Assembly: GCF_964355755.1 (NCBI RefSeq)
Contig: NC_092677.1
Location: 23,592,101 to 23,656,100, forward strand
Length of the DNA stretch: 64,000 bases
Source of the DNA: Antedon mediterranea
Lineage: Eukaryota > Echinodermata > Crinoidea > Comatulida > Antedonidae
Direction: 5' to 3'
The notes below the pieces were generated by a model. It did no database searches. It was not told the DNA's origin and was given only the letters and a program-made list of their open reading frames with translations. Within the stretch, counting starts at the first letter, position 1, and every line of letters begins with the position of its first letter. This document shows positions 22,451 through 34,340 of the stretch, piece by piece. Position numbers and translations under genes: made by a program.

Positions 22451-22790
22451 GTCAATTACTCTACCCACCTAGAGTATTAGCAGATCCCCTCTATGATTTT
22501 GACTTTCTAATTTGATGCGGGCGCCCTACTCCTCAGTCAATTACTCTACCCACCTAGAGTATTAGCAGATCCCCTCTATGATTTTGACTTTCTAATTTGA
22601 TGCGGGCGCCCTACTCCTCAGTCAATTACTCTATCCTCCCTAGAGCATTAGCAGATCCCCTCTATGATTTTGACTTTCTAATTTGATGCGGGAGCCCTAC
22701 TCCTCAGTCAATTACTCTACCCCCTCTAGAGCATTAGCAGATCCCCTCTATGATTTTGACTTTCTAATTTGAAGCGGGCGCCCTACTCCA
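22451..22790. repeat. 85-bp tandem repeat, four copies
   Basis: Units start at 22451, 22536, 22621 and 22706, each beginning GTCAATTACTCTA and containing GCAGATCCCCTCTATG and GCGGGCGCCCTACTCC. The copies are nearly identical apart from small changes (CCACC/TCCTCC, ATGCGGG/AAGCGGG), so the amplification is recent. GC content is higher than the flanks. Confidence 0.92.
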
Positions 22791-23254
22791 TGGCTCACAA
22801 GCTCTATTCTATCCCACAATGCCTTTCGAAATTGTTACGCGCTTCGGACGAACAGGAGATTCTTGTGTTATAAGTTCTTTGCTTAAACTACAAAAAAATA
22901 GAGAAGATTACACTGACTTTAATGTACAATCCGATTGTGCATTAACTTTATGGTATTGGTAATTTACGTTTAATATGTCGTATGTTTATTTAATTAATAT
23001 TTATATTGAATTGAAATTAATTAATTTAATTGGAAAAAATGCTTAGGGAAAAAAAGTTATACATATCTATAATGAATGTCGATAAGTTTCTGAAATTGAA
23101 TGTCATGAATAGAATGTCTATTATGTTAACTAACTATTCCAAGTGAAGGAGCAGTTTTAATTGGAGATTGGAAGCTATATATTTATATTTTATAACTTTA
23201 TTATTTATTCAATAAAACACCCAATATATGTGGCTGAACTATTAATCAATATTG

Positions 23255-23345
23255 CGGTAAATCAAATCAGTTATCAACCGACTACCGAACTCCAGCCAGC
23301 ATCTAATCACGTGTTTATAAGAACGTATTTTTACATGCTCATAGC
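23255..23345 (+). pseudogene. Inverted fragment of orphan gene exon 2
   Basis: In the + direction it reads the end of exon 2 (SYQPTTELQPASNHV), then shifts out of frame. The flanks to about 23650 match the reverse complement of 32100-32250 (GAGCTCTCATTA, TCATGTCAGACTT). So a unit fragment sits here in the opposite orientation. Confidence 0.7.
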
Positions 23346-25106
23346 ATTTCCCCTGTTGTTAAACTTTTTGATCGTTTTTAATTCTTATTTTTTACATTTG
23401 AATGATATGAATGATAATATATAAAGTAATAATAGTATAAGCCTATAAAGTATATATTTGATAACAATTCGTTTTAAATAAATTTATTTTATGAGCTCTC
23501 ATTATTCATTCGTTTTGTCTATAATGTATTGCGATTATCCATATGTATTGTGACTATGGTGTATTGAACCATATAGATATTATTTATAATTTTATTCAGG
23601 TCCTTTTGGAAATTCTTGTCAGGGGTTTCATGTCAGACTTCATTCGCTCAAACGAAATTTAAGTAAATATACCAAAATATAAAATAACAAATATACAGAA
23701 TAAACCTATAAAATAATTATTATATAATAAATATTGTACAAATACAAACAACTTAACAAACTTATAAACCCTTGATCTTATCTTTGCCCTCTGACAAACT
23801 ATATACCTTTCGCAATAGAAACGCAATTGAAGACGAATTTCCATTTCCAAATGCCCATTTTATTCAGATTTACGTTATGACTTGTACAGCAATGTTAAAG
23901 AGGGAGCTATTTATTTTTATTATTTAAATGACAATGACAAATTCATTTTTCTTACTGGCGGACATGATTTTAATATTATTTTGCCTGTTATAAAAAAAAC
24001 TCGGCCTTTTTTAGAAGACAAAATTAATTGTTTTTAAAGGTTCTGATGCTGTTTATTTGTAATATATTTTAAAACATTCTCAGTACAACAAATATACACC
24101 CGAACCCCACCAACCGGCAAGGCAACCCCTCAGTGGCAGTTTTCAAATGTTATAGTTTAAAACATTTCCGGTTTATTTAGATACTCCATTACTCCTCTGA
24201 TATGAACCCGAACATTTCCTGTAATTCAAATATTTTAACCCCCACCCACAGTACACATGAGGTCATTCCCCACTACTCCAGCCCCAGCAACCCACACCCC
24301 TATCCCCCGCACCATGTGAATTAACAGCACCATGTGAATCTCAAGTTTTCCGACTTTCAATGGAAATGACCATAGATAAGTTCAAATCGCCAGGGCCCAC
24401 GTAACTGAGATTGTCGACTTATGACTATATTATGATATGATAATACAGTATTAGTATAGTTGTCGTGTTTCGTAATACGTCAGTCAGATGTAAATAAAAA
24501 TAGAAAATGTAAGTTAAATCCTTTCCATGACAATTCTGTTAATGTCATTACCTCTCCACCCGTCCCCTATCCACAGATCTTTAACCCTCCTTGGGACGGT
24601 TCAAATGTATTAAATGTATAAAATTCCAATCATTTTGATACACCATTTTAGGCCTACTCTTATCTCAACCCCTTCCCTCATTATCCAAACGGCAGCATGA
24701 CTTGTCCTTAATATACGCAATTACCCTCTAACGACCCTAATTTTGCAATAACAACCATTTTTTATAAAACGAACAAACGTACAAACTTGCTCTCTTATAA
24801 TTAATAATATGTATTTTATTCTGTATTTTTAACGTTTAACGACTGAAACTGAAATAATGTAGATAGGCAAACCTTAAATGACGTCCGCCATTGCCTTTTT
24901 GACTATTTTATATTTGACTATTCAGGCATTTTAAAACATTTACTGTTATTGTGTTGCTTCACATCTCATTGGCTGAAATCGGGTCTAAAGAATCTTGTAT
25001 TGAGTGTATTCCTTCCGTATAACGGATTTAGAATCATACGATACTGAAAACCGTTGATATCAGACTACAATAATTATACTGTGCTTACGCTACGCAATCA
25101 GATAAA

Positions 25107-25143
25107 CAGGGAAGAGTGAGGCTCATTTCCTCACTCTTCCCTG
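25107..25143. repeat. Perfect 15-bp hairpin
   Basis: CAGGGAAGAGTGAGG at 25107-25121 pairs with 25129-25143 around a 7-nt loop. Confidence 0.75.
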
Positions 25144-25393
25144 ATCATTTATTAGAAAAATATACTTATCTTGAAGGTTAGTATCCTATAGATTTTACCA
25201 AATGGATAATTTTGGAATACTTTTTGTAAATGATTAGTAGTAAGAGCAATAGCTCAGTAAACAAATATGTTTACCAGTTTAACGGAAGTATTGCACCAGA
25301 ATGAAAAACAGAAGTCGTAATAATTGAACGCTTTTCCGTTATTCACTAGGCCAATATCCTTGACGAAATAAGGTAATGCACGCATAGCTTAAA

Positions 25394-25538
25394 GCCGATT
25401 ACTAGGCGAATTTGTTCGCGTGAATTGTAAGCGTCAGCTTATACGTATGCGTATTCATGCTTCCATCTTCCTAGTCCCTCTACGCATGCGTATAAGCTGA
25501 CGCTTACGATTCGCAAATTCGCCTAGTGAAAAATCGGC
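25394..25538. repeat. Foldback (MITE-like) element of 145 bp
   Basis: Ends GCCGATT and AATCGGC. Long inner arms include CTAGGCGAATTTG and GTAAGCGTCAGCTTATACG on the left, with their reverse complements on the right, and a short centre around 25460-25475. No target duplication is obvious. Confidence 0.75.
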
Positions 25539-26245
25539 CTAATATATTTTGCACACGACGAAATATAACCTTGAAAGAACTAAATAATCCCCATTGTATA
25601 CCCATGGAGGTAAAAAAATCATGGTATAACTACGTCATTTATTACGTAAGCCACACCCCACTACTACTAAAATGTTTAATTATTGACACATAGCAGAGAA
25701 GATTCACTCTTCCCTGCTCATAGTATACAAAAAGAATAATGCAACGAACACCCTATTATTATAAGTAGGCCTACATTGCATGAGAAATTCGATCTGCATG
25801 ACTAAGATTATACATTGTTAACAGTTATTGCAGAAGTAAATTATTTTCAATACTATCACTTTATGGCCTTAGTTTTGTAAAAAAAATATTGTATACAGTA
25901 TTATATTATTTGATATCTGCTGTGCGTGTAGGGGAACTGCGATCAAAAAGCTACTAAAACCTAGATTCGACTCGGAATCTTCTGCTTGACATGTAGACAT
26001 CCTATCATAAAGTTAAAAAACGGTATTAAGCCTAATGGTATGGTTGTTAACAACACCATTGTCGTGAGGTGTAACATGAAGTTATCAATTGTACGCACGC
26101 GCAACAAAAATCTAATTTATACGCCCTCATCTTCATCGCTTTTCTAGTACAATTGTCATTTTGGAATTGTTTTCACATGTCAACTTATAGGTTTAATTAA
26201 ATCCATTTAAACATATTTTTCATTTTTTCAGACTAATACATAAAG

Positions 26246-29200
26246 ATGTCAGACATTGAAAGTAAATTTCAGGTGTTGAAATTAGAACTCAGTAAGCATT
26301 ACGATGGTAAAAACTACAAGTTATTGAAATATTGCTTATTTCATCATTTACCGCTAGCAGACCTTACTGACGGTAATTTTACAGCACTTCATTTATTTAA
26401 TAAACTTGATAATAAAGGCGGCACTGGTATTATCACACCTAATGATGTCAAACTTTTGCTCGAGATTTCTACACTAACAGGTCCAAAGGATGCTGAACAT
26501 CTTGTAACTAAATATATACAAGAGAACAACATTAAAAATACAAATGAAAAGACGTTGTCGTCTTATCGAAAACAACTGTTTAGTGCTTTAAAAGAAACGG
26601 AATCTGATGCATTAGGGAGGGTTAATGCATTTTATCGACTAGAACAATTTGAATATATCAGCCTCTGGGACGCCGTATTTAAATTGGAGATGGACAAACT
26701 TTTACCCGACAAGTTAGAAGAGTTTTCACGTCTTCTCGGAAAACATGCACAGCAAGAACTAGACCTATTAAGTAAGCCTACAGGTTATATTTTTGCTTGA
26801 TATGTGTATATGTCTTGAAACACGAATTAATCGTAACAATGAATTCAAATACAGTACAGTATTAATTTGTATGGTATTAATTTGTAATTACCGTATTTAT
26901 CCGAGGTGAAGGTAGGGGGTGCTTTAATCAAAATGATGTTCATGGGGCGTTTATTCAAGGGAGGCGTTTATTCGAATAAATACGGTATGTTTAATTCAGG
27001 CAGAAACAGCTCATAGTACATAAAGTATATATTATGTAAAAAATAAACAATACTTATATGTTAAGCTCAGATATAATATTTATATTTTATAAAATACTGT
27101 AAAACGACCAAACGCAATTACCTTTAACAAGGATGTCCCTTGGCACTCTCTGTTTGATTATAATATTATACAAATAATGAATGTTTGAGTGTAATGGTGC
27201 AAATAATTGCATGAGGCGCTGTTGTATTTTATGTTCAGAATCACAGTAGGCCTGGTATTAGTAATTGTTTGTTTTGGTCCGCGAAATGTTTTTCCTTACG
27301 TTCAATAGTGCGTACTATTGCACGTCATGTGACCCACAATAGTTCAGTCAAATGAATTTATTTAGGTGTTATATAACAATTAATATTTATTAAAATATCA
27401 ATATTGCTTTATTTTTATTTTTACAGATATTCCAGTTAATCCAACGATACCATATTACAATGAAGGTATGTGTACTATGGCGGTACCATAAACCCGCTAC
27501 TATTAGGAGGCTTACAATACAATAACAATTTATGTATTTCAAAATTATACACCAAGATAATTATAATATGGGACTGCAGAAATGATAACAAATCTTAACA
27601 TAAATATTCTTTCTTTGCATTTAGAAAAGATAGAAAAATACCTTCTTAAAAATCAAAAGGATTTGTGCAGCAACGACAGCACATTTACACCAGCAACAAT
27701 GCGTGCTAGATACAAAGTCGACATTTCAAAGATGTTTACGGATATGGAACTTCTCAAGGAAGCTGAAAACAATAAAGAAAGCAGTGAACCAACGAATTTA
27801 GAAAAAATGGTAGAAGTTATAAAATTCACACCTGGATGTAGAGCTCTTATAGATGGTGAAGGAGGTATTGGTAAAACTACTATATTAAGGTATTTATCAT
27901 ACAACTGGGCAACTGGCCAATCAATGAAAGTATTTGACAATAAAATTGTATTTTTTTTAAGTTTAAGAGATTTAAATGAAAATGACGACATATTAGATCT
28001 CATTGTAAAGCAATTTGATATGAAATACTTTGGTTTATGCACAGATCTTCCAGAAGATCCAAGGTTGATTGAACAATTCATAATAACACATGATGATAAA
28101 ATTGTTATGTTGTTAGATGGATTAGATGAAGTACGATTTAATAATCAAAGCTTACTTAGTCTTTTCAGAAAAAACAAGTTAAAGAAAGGCACCGTGATAC
28201 TTACATCACGATTAGAAAACATAGATGAATTTATTAAAGCATGTGATGTACATGTAAGAGTTAAAGGATTTAACGAAAAAAACATAGGAAAGTATATTGA
28301 AAAACACTTTGTGTATTTTGGAAAACCACAATTGGGAAGATCTCTTAGAAATAAATTAAATATTGGCAGATGGTGGGTTAGGCGACAAAAACATCCTGAA
28401 ATGTTTTCAATGTGCAAAAATCCTATGTTACTTCTTTCAATTTGTATTTTATGGGAAGAAAATCAATGTTTTCCTGAAAACAAGGCTGACCTTTTTAAAG
28501 AAATATTTCGGAGTATTTTGAATCAGTATAACAAACAAGAAAAATTCAATAAGATTTCTAATTTAGAAGATACTCCAGTAAAGTTAGTAAATGCTATGAT
28601 TTTGTTGGGGAAATGTATGTATTATAGATTAAAAGAAAATCAACTATCAATAAACAAAACAAATCTAACTGAACATTCAAACAAGGAAATAGCTGACATG
28701 GCCCTAAATATTGGATTTGTTTACGAAGAAACACCAATTTCAAAATCTAACTTTGAAATCATTCTTATGCCTCCTCACAAGTTGATAGTAGAGTCATTAG
28801 TAGGATTTTACTTGTGCAAATTATGTGAAAGTGAAGGTATGGTGAATAAACACACAGAAGATGTCAGGCGATTATTGACACCGTTGGATGAAAACGAATG
28901 GAAATCAATAAGAAAAAATGAATACTTAATGGTAGCGAGAGAATTTGCCATTGGTTTTCTTGGTGCTAACGCCAGTGAATTTTTAAAGCATTATATAACA
29001 AATGATTTGTCATCATATCGCCAGCTTCCTAGTGAATTAAACTATGCTAAAAAACAACATGAGACTGTAAATGCATTAATTGATTACATGAACACCACAG
29101 ATTTAGAAATAAAAAAACATATAGGAGATATATCTACCTCCATTAGATTGTTTATTCTTCACAATAGTCCGGAGGCGGATTGTGATGAGAATTTCATACC

Positions 29201-30320
29201 CCTGGTTTTGCAACTTAATTGTATGAAATATGTTAATAAAAGTTCCATTTGTAGTGAGATGGCATGGAATGGCAATGGAAGAGGTATTGCGCACATTTTA
29301 GGCATTGATGCCAAATGTACCAATGTTCATGTTAAGCATCTATCGGGTGATTTAATGAATGAAATGATTACAGAGTGTTCAAATATAGGTGCTGAATTAA
29401 TGTTAAATGAGCTACAAATCTGCAATAATAATCTCGGCAACATTGATGGTACTTTATTGTCTTCTTTATTGAATTTGTCACCTAAGCTGACGGTGATTTC
29501 TATGAAGAATTGCAATATATCAGGTGATGTAATAAATAACATGATTGGAGGGTGTTTAAATACAGGAGTTCGATTAGCATTAATTTCTTTCAATGTCAAT
29601 GATAATAATTTCAGCAATATTGATGGTGGTTTACTGTGTTCTTTCTTAATGTTATCTCCTGAGCTGAGGGAGCTTGATATGGGTAATTGCAAACTATCAG
29701 GTAGTGTCATTAATCACATGATCAGAGAGTGTTCAAATAGAAGCGTTCTATTAGGATTAGAATGTCTCAATATCCATGATAATAATCTCAGCAACATTGA
29801 TGGTACTTTACTGTGCTCTTTATTGATTATGTCTCCTTGTCTGAGGCGGTTTGACATGAGTAATTGCAATTTGTCAGGTGAGATAGTGAATCAAATGCTT
29901 ATGGAGTGTTTACATAGACGAGTTAAACTAAAAACGTTACAAGACCTCTGTTTGAACAAAAATGATCTCAGCAATGTAAATGGTATTTTACTGGGACTAT
30001 TTATTGAAATGTGTATTAAAACAAGTTATTTCCCTAGAATCCATAATTGCAATATTCCATGTAACGTAATAGATAACATTGTTGGATGTTTGCATAGAGA
30101 AAAGAGAGATAACTTTATAATGGAATATTTTTATGATAATCATGATATACGTGTTATTTTACTACGAAATGCATGGGCAGCACTTATTCTTCGTGGATGC
30201 TGGATATCTGCAGGATGGCCGTCGGTGGTCTCATATTTCATAATTGATGACCAGTTTTTTTTATTCAAGATAATAAGATACATTTCGAAACATCTGAAAT
30301 ATAAGCTACGCGAAAAATGA
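26246..30320 (+). CDS. NLR receptor: DED-NACHT-LRR (three exons)
   Basis: Coding exons are 26246-26771, 27427-27465 and 27625-30320; all junctions are phase 1 with GT-AG borders. The product has 1086 residues. An acceptor at 26230-26231 implies a 5' non-coding exon upstream. Residues 1-100 look like a death effector domain (six-helix pattern, LKYCLFHHLPLADL, LHLFNKLDNKG), followed by a helical linker. The NACHT ATPase has Walker A GEGGIGKTT at 266-274, Walker B MLLDGLDEV at 350-358 and sensor TSR at 382-384. From about residue 760, four copies of a 59-residue (177-nt) double LRR unit appear, with C-N-SG-V-N and NNL-NIDGTLL phrases and a worn fifth. The C-terminal 70 residues are hydrophobic-aromatic. 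Such proteins are cytosolic sensors of microbes or damage and are expanded in echinoderms; the ligand is unknown. Confidence 0.85.
26889..26987. mobile_element. 99-bp TIR element in NLR intron 1
   Basis: The ends TACCGTATTTAT and ATAAATACGGTA are exact inverted repeats. The inside holds GGGGCGTTTATT and GAGGCGTTTATTCGAA, a phrase seen in widespread animal MITEs. Non-autonomous. Confidence 0.7.
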
Positions 30321-30434
30321 AAAAGTTATTATTAAGAATAATCTATGGCGAGCCTAAACATGTATAAACTTGATTATAATGGACTATAAATGGACTAGTA
30401 AGATCCAATAATCCGTGTTCTTTCTCTACAATAT

Positions 30435-30615
30435 GCATTGGCAGTACTTATTTTTGGTGGGTGCTGGATGGCCGTCTCAAACTTCTTATTTGATAACCAG
30501 TTGTTTTTATCCAAGTTGATAAGAAACTCTTTGAAGCGAATGAAATAGGCATGCCTAAAATGGTAAAAAGTTATTATTAAGATTAATTTATTTATTGCGA
30601 GCCTAAAACTGTTTA
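30435..30615 (+). pseudogene. Duplicated 3' end of the NLR gene
   Basis: Collinear with about 30170-30355: GCATTGGCAGTACTTATT, GGATGGCCGTC, GATAACCAG and AAAAGTTATTATTAAGA recur in order, but the frame is broken and internal bases are deleted. It covers the last 50 or so codons and the 3' flank, so it comes from a short tandem duplication. Confidence 0.8.
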
Positions 30616-30723
30616 ATTAAATTTGTTCACTACCATATCAATAATTGAATACATATGACAGGTACAGAATCAATTCTAAACCACCAAGTAATATACTGAA
30701 AAATTAATTTGAAACAACGATGA

Positions 30724-30802
30724 GGAAATCTGTAAAATGAGAAAAGTCGCCACAACCCAGATTCTAACCCGGATGTCCTAAGCATTAGACCACTTCGGGT
30801 AT
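30724..30802 (-). mobile_element. tRNA-derived SINE fragment (possible)
   Basis: On the minus strand it starts ACCCGAAGTGGTCTAATGC, like an A box, and carries GGGTTAGAATCTGGGTTG, like a worn B box, then GCGACTTTTCTCATTTTAC. It does not fold into a good tRNA. Could also be a lone tRNA pseudogene. Confidence 0.4.
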
Positions 30803-32345
30803 TGATAACATGCTTTTGAAATATAATTTTGTTACTATTGAATAAATATAGAATTATATTTAGAATTATTTGCAGGACTAAATTCAAATCTTTGTTTTTG
30901 TTAATTTTACCTATTTTTAACTAATGAAATTTGGTTGTAGCACTAAAGATATTGTTTTCATTGTATGAATATCAATAAATGAAATAAATTCGTTTTTATT
31001 GGTCTTGCTTTACTTTTTAAAGGTACTATAGGTAAATATATATTTACGTAGCATTTTCAATCAATGGTATTTAAAGTTGGTACGGTATGATGTTTAATAC
31101 CTAATGAAAACCAGTACACTACAATTAAGTTTAGTTAGATAATTAATGGCTGTGTTAAAAGCGGCGTTTGAAAGCGAGGCCCTGGCTAGGAAGGTAGGCC
31201 TATGCTATCACCAGAGCCAAGCGATTCAGAAGGGCCTCGCGTCACGAGACAGGGGAGGGATCGGAGAGAGATACTGCTGGTCGTCGTCTTCGCGCAGGGT
31301 GCGTAACTAATAAAACTGCTATGTTGACTGGATATGACTTTACGCTCTAGCGATCACAGGGTATTCGTCGTCCTCCCTTAACCGTCGTGTTTCGTAAAGT
31401 CCCTATGGTGTTCACGTGACAATACTTGTATAATTGCTCTATTATTTCTCAAAACACATGTAATTCAATCGGAAACGCCTTGTTTTTATGAAATATACAA
31501 CTTGAATATCTATGATATAATTGTTATTTTAGGCGTAAAATAGTGACGAGAGTAATAAGTGACAATTGTCTGATTGACAGATGTTATCAACTTTATGGTA
31601 TTGGTAATTTAAATATGTTGCATTTTCATTTCATATTCAGATATACTGAACTAAAAAGAAAGTATGCTTCGGAAAAAATATATGTTTAAATTAAATTGTA
31701 TTTCGTGAATAGATTGTATTACACATTACTTACTATTCCATGGAACAGGTTTAAATGGCAATACACTGATTAACACGGTGCGTCTGTACTTTTCTTAAAT
31801 GAAATGGTCTAAAGATTGTTCTGTATACTGTGGTAACTTACTATTTAATTGGAACCATTCATATACCGTAATTTTTTTTCAGAGTAGCAACTTCAGTATA
31901 CAAATTTACACGGCTCGCCAGTTTGTTTCTTAAATAGAATGGTATAATATATATAAATAATATGTCTGATAATGCGAAAGCATGTATGAGACTTTGACTG
32001 GCCACGTTCAAGTAGAGATATTATTATAGTGACTATAATCTTATAGGTTTATCCTGTATATTTGTTATGTTATACTTTTATTTTTTTAAAATATTTATTT
32101 GATCGATGAAAGTCTGACATGAATTTCCGAAAGGACTCAAATAAATATAAATTTAATACGAATACATTATAGTAACTTATGACATAAAGCTTATAAGCAC
32201 ACATCGAAAGAAACAAAACGAATAAGTAATGAGAGCTCAGAAAATAAATTTATTTAAAAAAACCTGTTATCTAAAATAAATTGTATATACTATTATTTAC
32301 ATGACTATGTAAGAAGTAACAATTAAAAACGTTCTCAAAGTTTAA
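30803..32345. other. Intergenic; unit sequence and one GC-rich island
   Basis: 31160-31330 is clearly more GC-rich than its surroundings (GAGGCCCTGG, GGGCCTCGCG, GGGGAGGGATCGG). I cannot match it to any RNA or gene. From about 31400 the sequence is orphan-unit text, including the CGGAAACGCC block (31455-31510), collinear with 34980-36044. Confidence 0.45.
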
Positions 32346-33034
32346 TCAGCAAGTTCTATGACTATGTAACAATAAGTTGTTATTACAAGACACGTGATTA
32401 GATGCTGGCTGGAGTTTAGCAGTAAGTTGATAACTGGTGACGTCTGTCCAGTAGTCTGGTGATATACTTAAGAAGTTGTAGTTGAAGACTTCACTGCATT
32501 TCATTTCTTGATTAATAGCACCTTCTTCGTTTTGTATGATGAGAGATTGAGAATCGTCTAACATGGCTGGAAAAAACCCCAAATATTATAAGATAAAAGC
32601 AAAATTGAATATCTTTCAGTAATTTCGGATCCTTAAAGTAAAAATGAATACATTTTAAGGAAGATAAATTCCAAAAAATATATAAACAAGTACTTACAAG
32701 GAAATCCCATTTGAAGCTCACGTAATAAATCGGCATCACTGCCGTCACTGGTCTCACAGTCGCTATCACTGGTATAGTCGTCATCGCTGACCTCACATTC
32801 GTCACATGTCATTAACACATCGGGAGACTCATACACTGATGTTATTGAATCACTTTGTAGATGTGGAAAGTAGATTCTAAGATCTGAATCCATTTCAGTT
32901 TGTAGAAGATCTTCTCTTGACAAATACGGTAGTGGACTGTCATCTTCTTCGATGTCATCTTGGAAGGTTGTAGAATACATTTCATACCACTGGAGTCTTT
33001 CATGGCAACTAATTGAAGATGTTCCTGTATTCAT
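32346..33034 (-). CDS. Orphan acidic protein, family copy D (two exons)
   Basis: Exon 1 is 33034-32698 and exon 2 is 32566-32346, with GTAAGT donor, TTTTTTCCAG acceptor and a phase 1 intron. The product has 185 residues. GCP before the junction is GFP here, and the distal region reads SDGSDADLL. Exon 2 carries the NYNF form (EVFNYNFLSISPDYW) shared with copies A and E. E-box near 33179 and CCAAT block near 33221 upstream. No tRNA is found directly on its exon-2 side, unlike A, B, C and E. Confidence 0.75.
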
Positions 33035-33904
33035 TGTAGTACTATTTACTCGTTAATTTCAGGATACGACGTTATTTAAACTGATCTTAATTATGAAGAT
33101 CATTGAGATTTTTACGATATAACAGTTGTAGGTCTAATGACAAATTGATAAAAAAACTCCACAGAACACTCGTTTTTATCACGTGGTGGTCCTTTACGCT
33201 GTTGTTTTATCATAATGTGTTAGCCAATCAAAATGTGTGAAAATGCGCGGTTTCCTAAATCGGTCGCCGCATGACGTTTGATGATAACTTTAACAATAGA
33301 AATATAAAACAATAGGCCTAGATATGAACTCTTTGTTATATTGAAAAACAGATTAGCAATAAAAATTAAAACATATTTAATTATAAAAAGGTATTTAAGT
33401 TCAGTCTAGTTTTTTTTATATGGAATACTTAATATAAAAATACTATTGTTGATAAATATAAAGAAATCCGTATTACGTCCACATTTAAGTCAGTAAATAA
33501 TAGTAAGTAATTAAATGAATACATTTGCTACTAAAAATACCTAATATTTAAAATTACTATACAGATACTTATAGAAACTTATCTTCTAATTTTAGATATA
33601 AATCTAGTATATAGTTCAAAAAACGTACCGTTAAATTTGTTGTGCGCCATTGCATGAATAATTTATTTTATTTTGGCCTACTATTTTGCTCCGTCATTAT
33701 CTTTCAATTTGATTTTAATTTAATAATAATTTTAATTTATATCACATATTTTTATTCTAATTAACTTTCGTTCTAATGATTTATTACCAAGTCATATATA
33801 TTTTAAAATCGTATTACGTTGTATTAAGTTCCTTATTCGTTTTGCTTCCAATATGTAAGTTGATTTTTGTACAATAAATAAGTAAAATAAAAAATTCCTT
33901 GTCT
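33035..33904. other. Upstream region of copy D
   Basis: Promoter-like block to about 33300, then AT-rich unit sequence shared with 6800-7140 and 20800-21130. No gene is seen. Confidence 0.45.
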
Positions 33905-34250
33905 TTTAAATTGATTGATTGATTGATTGAATTGATTGAAATATATATTTATACTGGGTAACCTCTTCAGTCAATGACTGGTCTCCCAGAGGGCCCAGTT
34001 GGTGATCAGTGGCTGTGATGTACTAATACACCGGGGTAACCCCCTACTCGTCTCGAAAGATGTACTAGGTTCTTTAAAGTGCACACGAGCCAGATGTGTA
34101 CACTGGACCTACGGTTTATAGTCCTTATCCGAGAAGACTCGTTCTACCACCAGAACCATGGAGTGAGTGAGCCTCGAACCCCTGCCGTTGTTATGGCTAG
34201 GTAATTACGGTTCCACTGTCTTAACCGCTCGGCCACTCACTCATTAAGAA
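33905..34250 (-). mobile_element. tRNA-derived SINE, about 345 bp
   Basis: Read on the minus strand it begins with a tRNA-like head: GAGTGGCCGAGCGGTTAAG (A box, Leu/Ser-like) and GGGGTTCGAGGCTCACTC (B box). A body of about 230 bp and a tail of ATTG/TCAA repeats follow. The layout is that of a Pol III SINE mobilised by a LINE. The ATTG tail resembles that of the LINE fragment at 2353-2658, a possible partner. Confidence 0.75.
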
Positions 34251-34267
34251 CAACGTTTATCAATGTA

Positions 34268-34340
34268 GCCCAGTTAGCTCAGTTGGTAGAGCATCAGACT
34301 TTTAATCTGAGGGTCAAGGGTTCAAGTCCCTTATTGGGCG
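34268..34340 (+). tRNA. trnK(uuu): tRNA-Lys (UUU)
   Basis: Complete cloverleaf. Acceptor base 5 is A, which turns a G-U pair into A-U. Loop CTTTTAA, T-loop TTCAAGT, discriminator G, T8 stop directly after. It heads the unit of orphan copy E. Confidence 0.92.

Larger units (their letters stand above)
22791..26231. other. Gene-free stretch with repeat scraps
   Basis: 23150-23650 is an inverted copy of the orphan-unit downstream region (listed separately). 24060-24370 and 24540-24760 are C-rich repeats related to 7540-8050. Two foldbacks lie at 25107 and 25394. The rest, about 23650-24050 and 25540-26230, shows nothing recognisable; its last bases should be the upstream region of the NLR gene. 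Confidence 0.45.

Noticed and set aside
27653-29710. Minus-strand open frames inside the NLR gene
   Set aside because: Shadows of the long exon 3; no domain and no splice logic.
31160-31330. Ribosomal or spliceosomal RNA fragment
   Set aside because: I compared the words with U1, U2 and rRNA motifs I know and found no convincing match.
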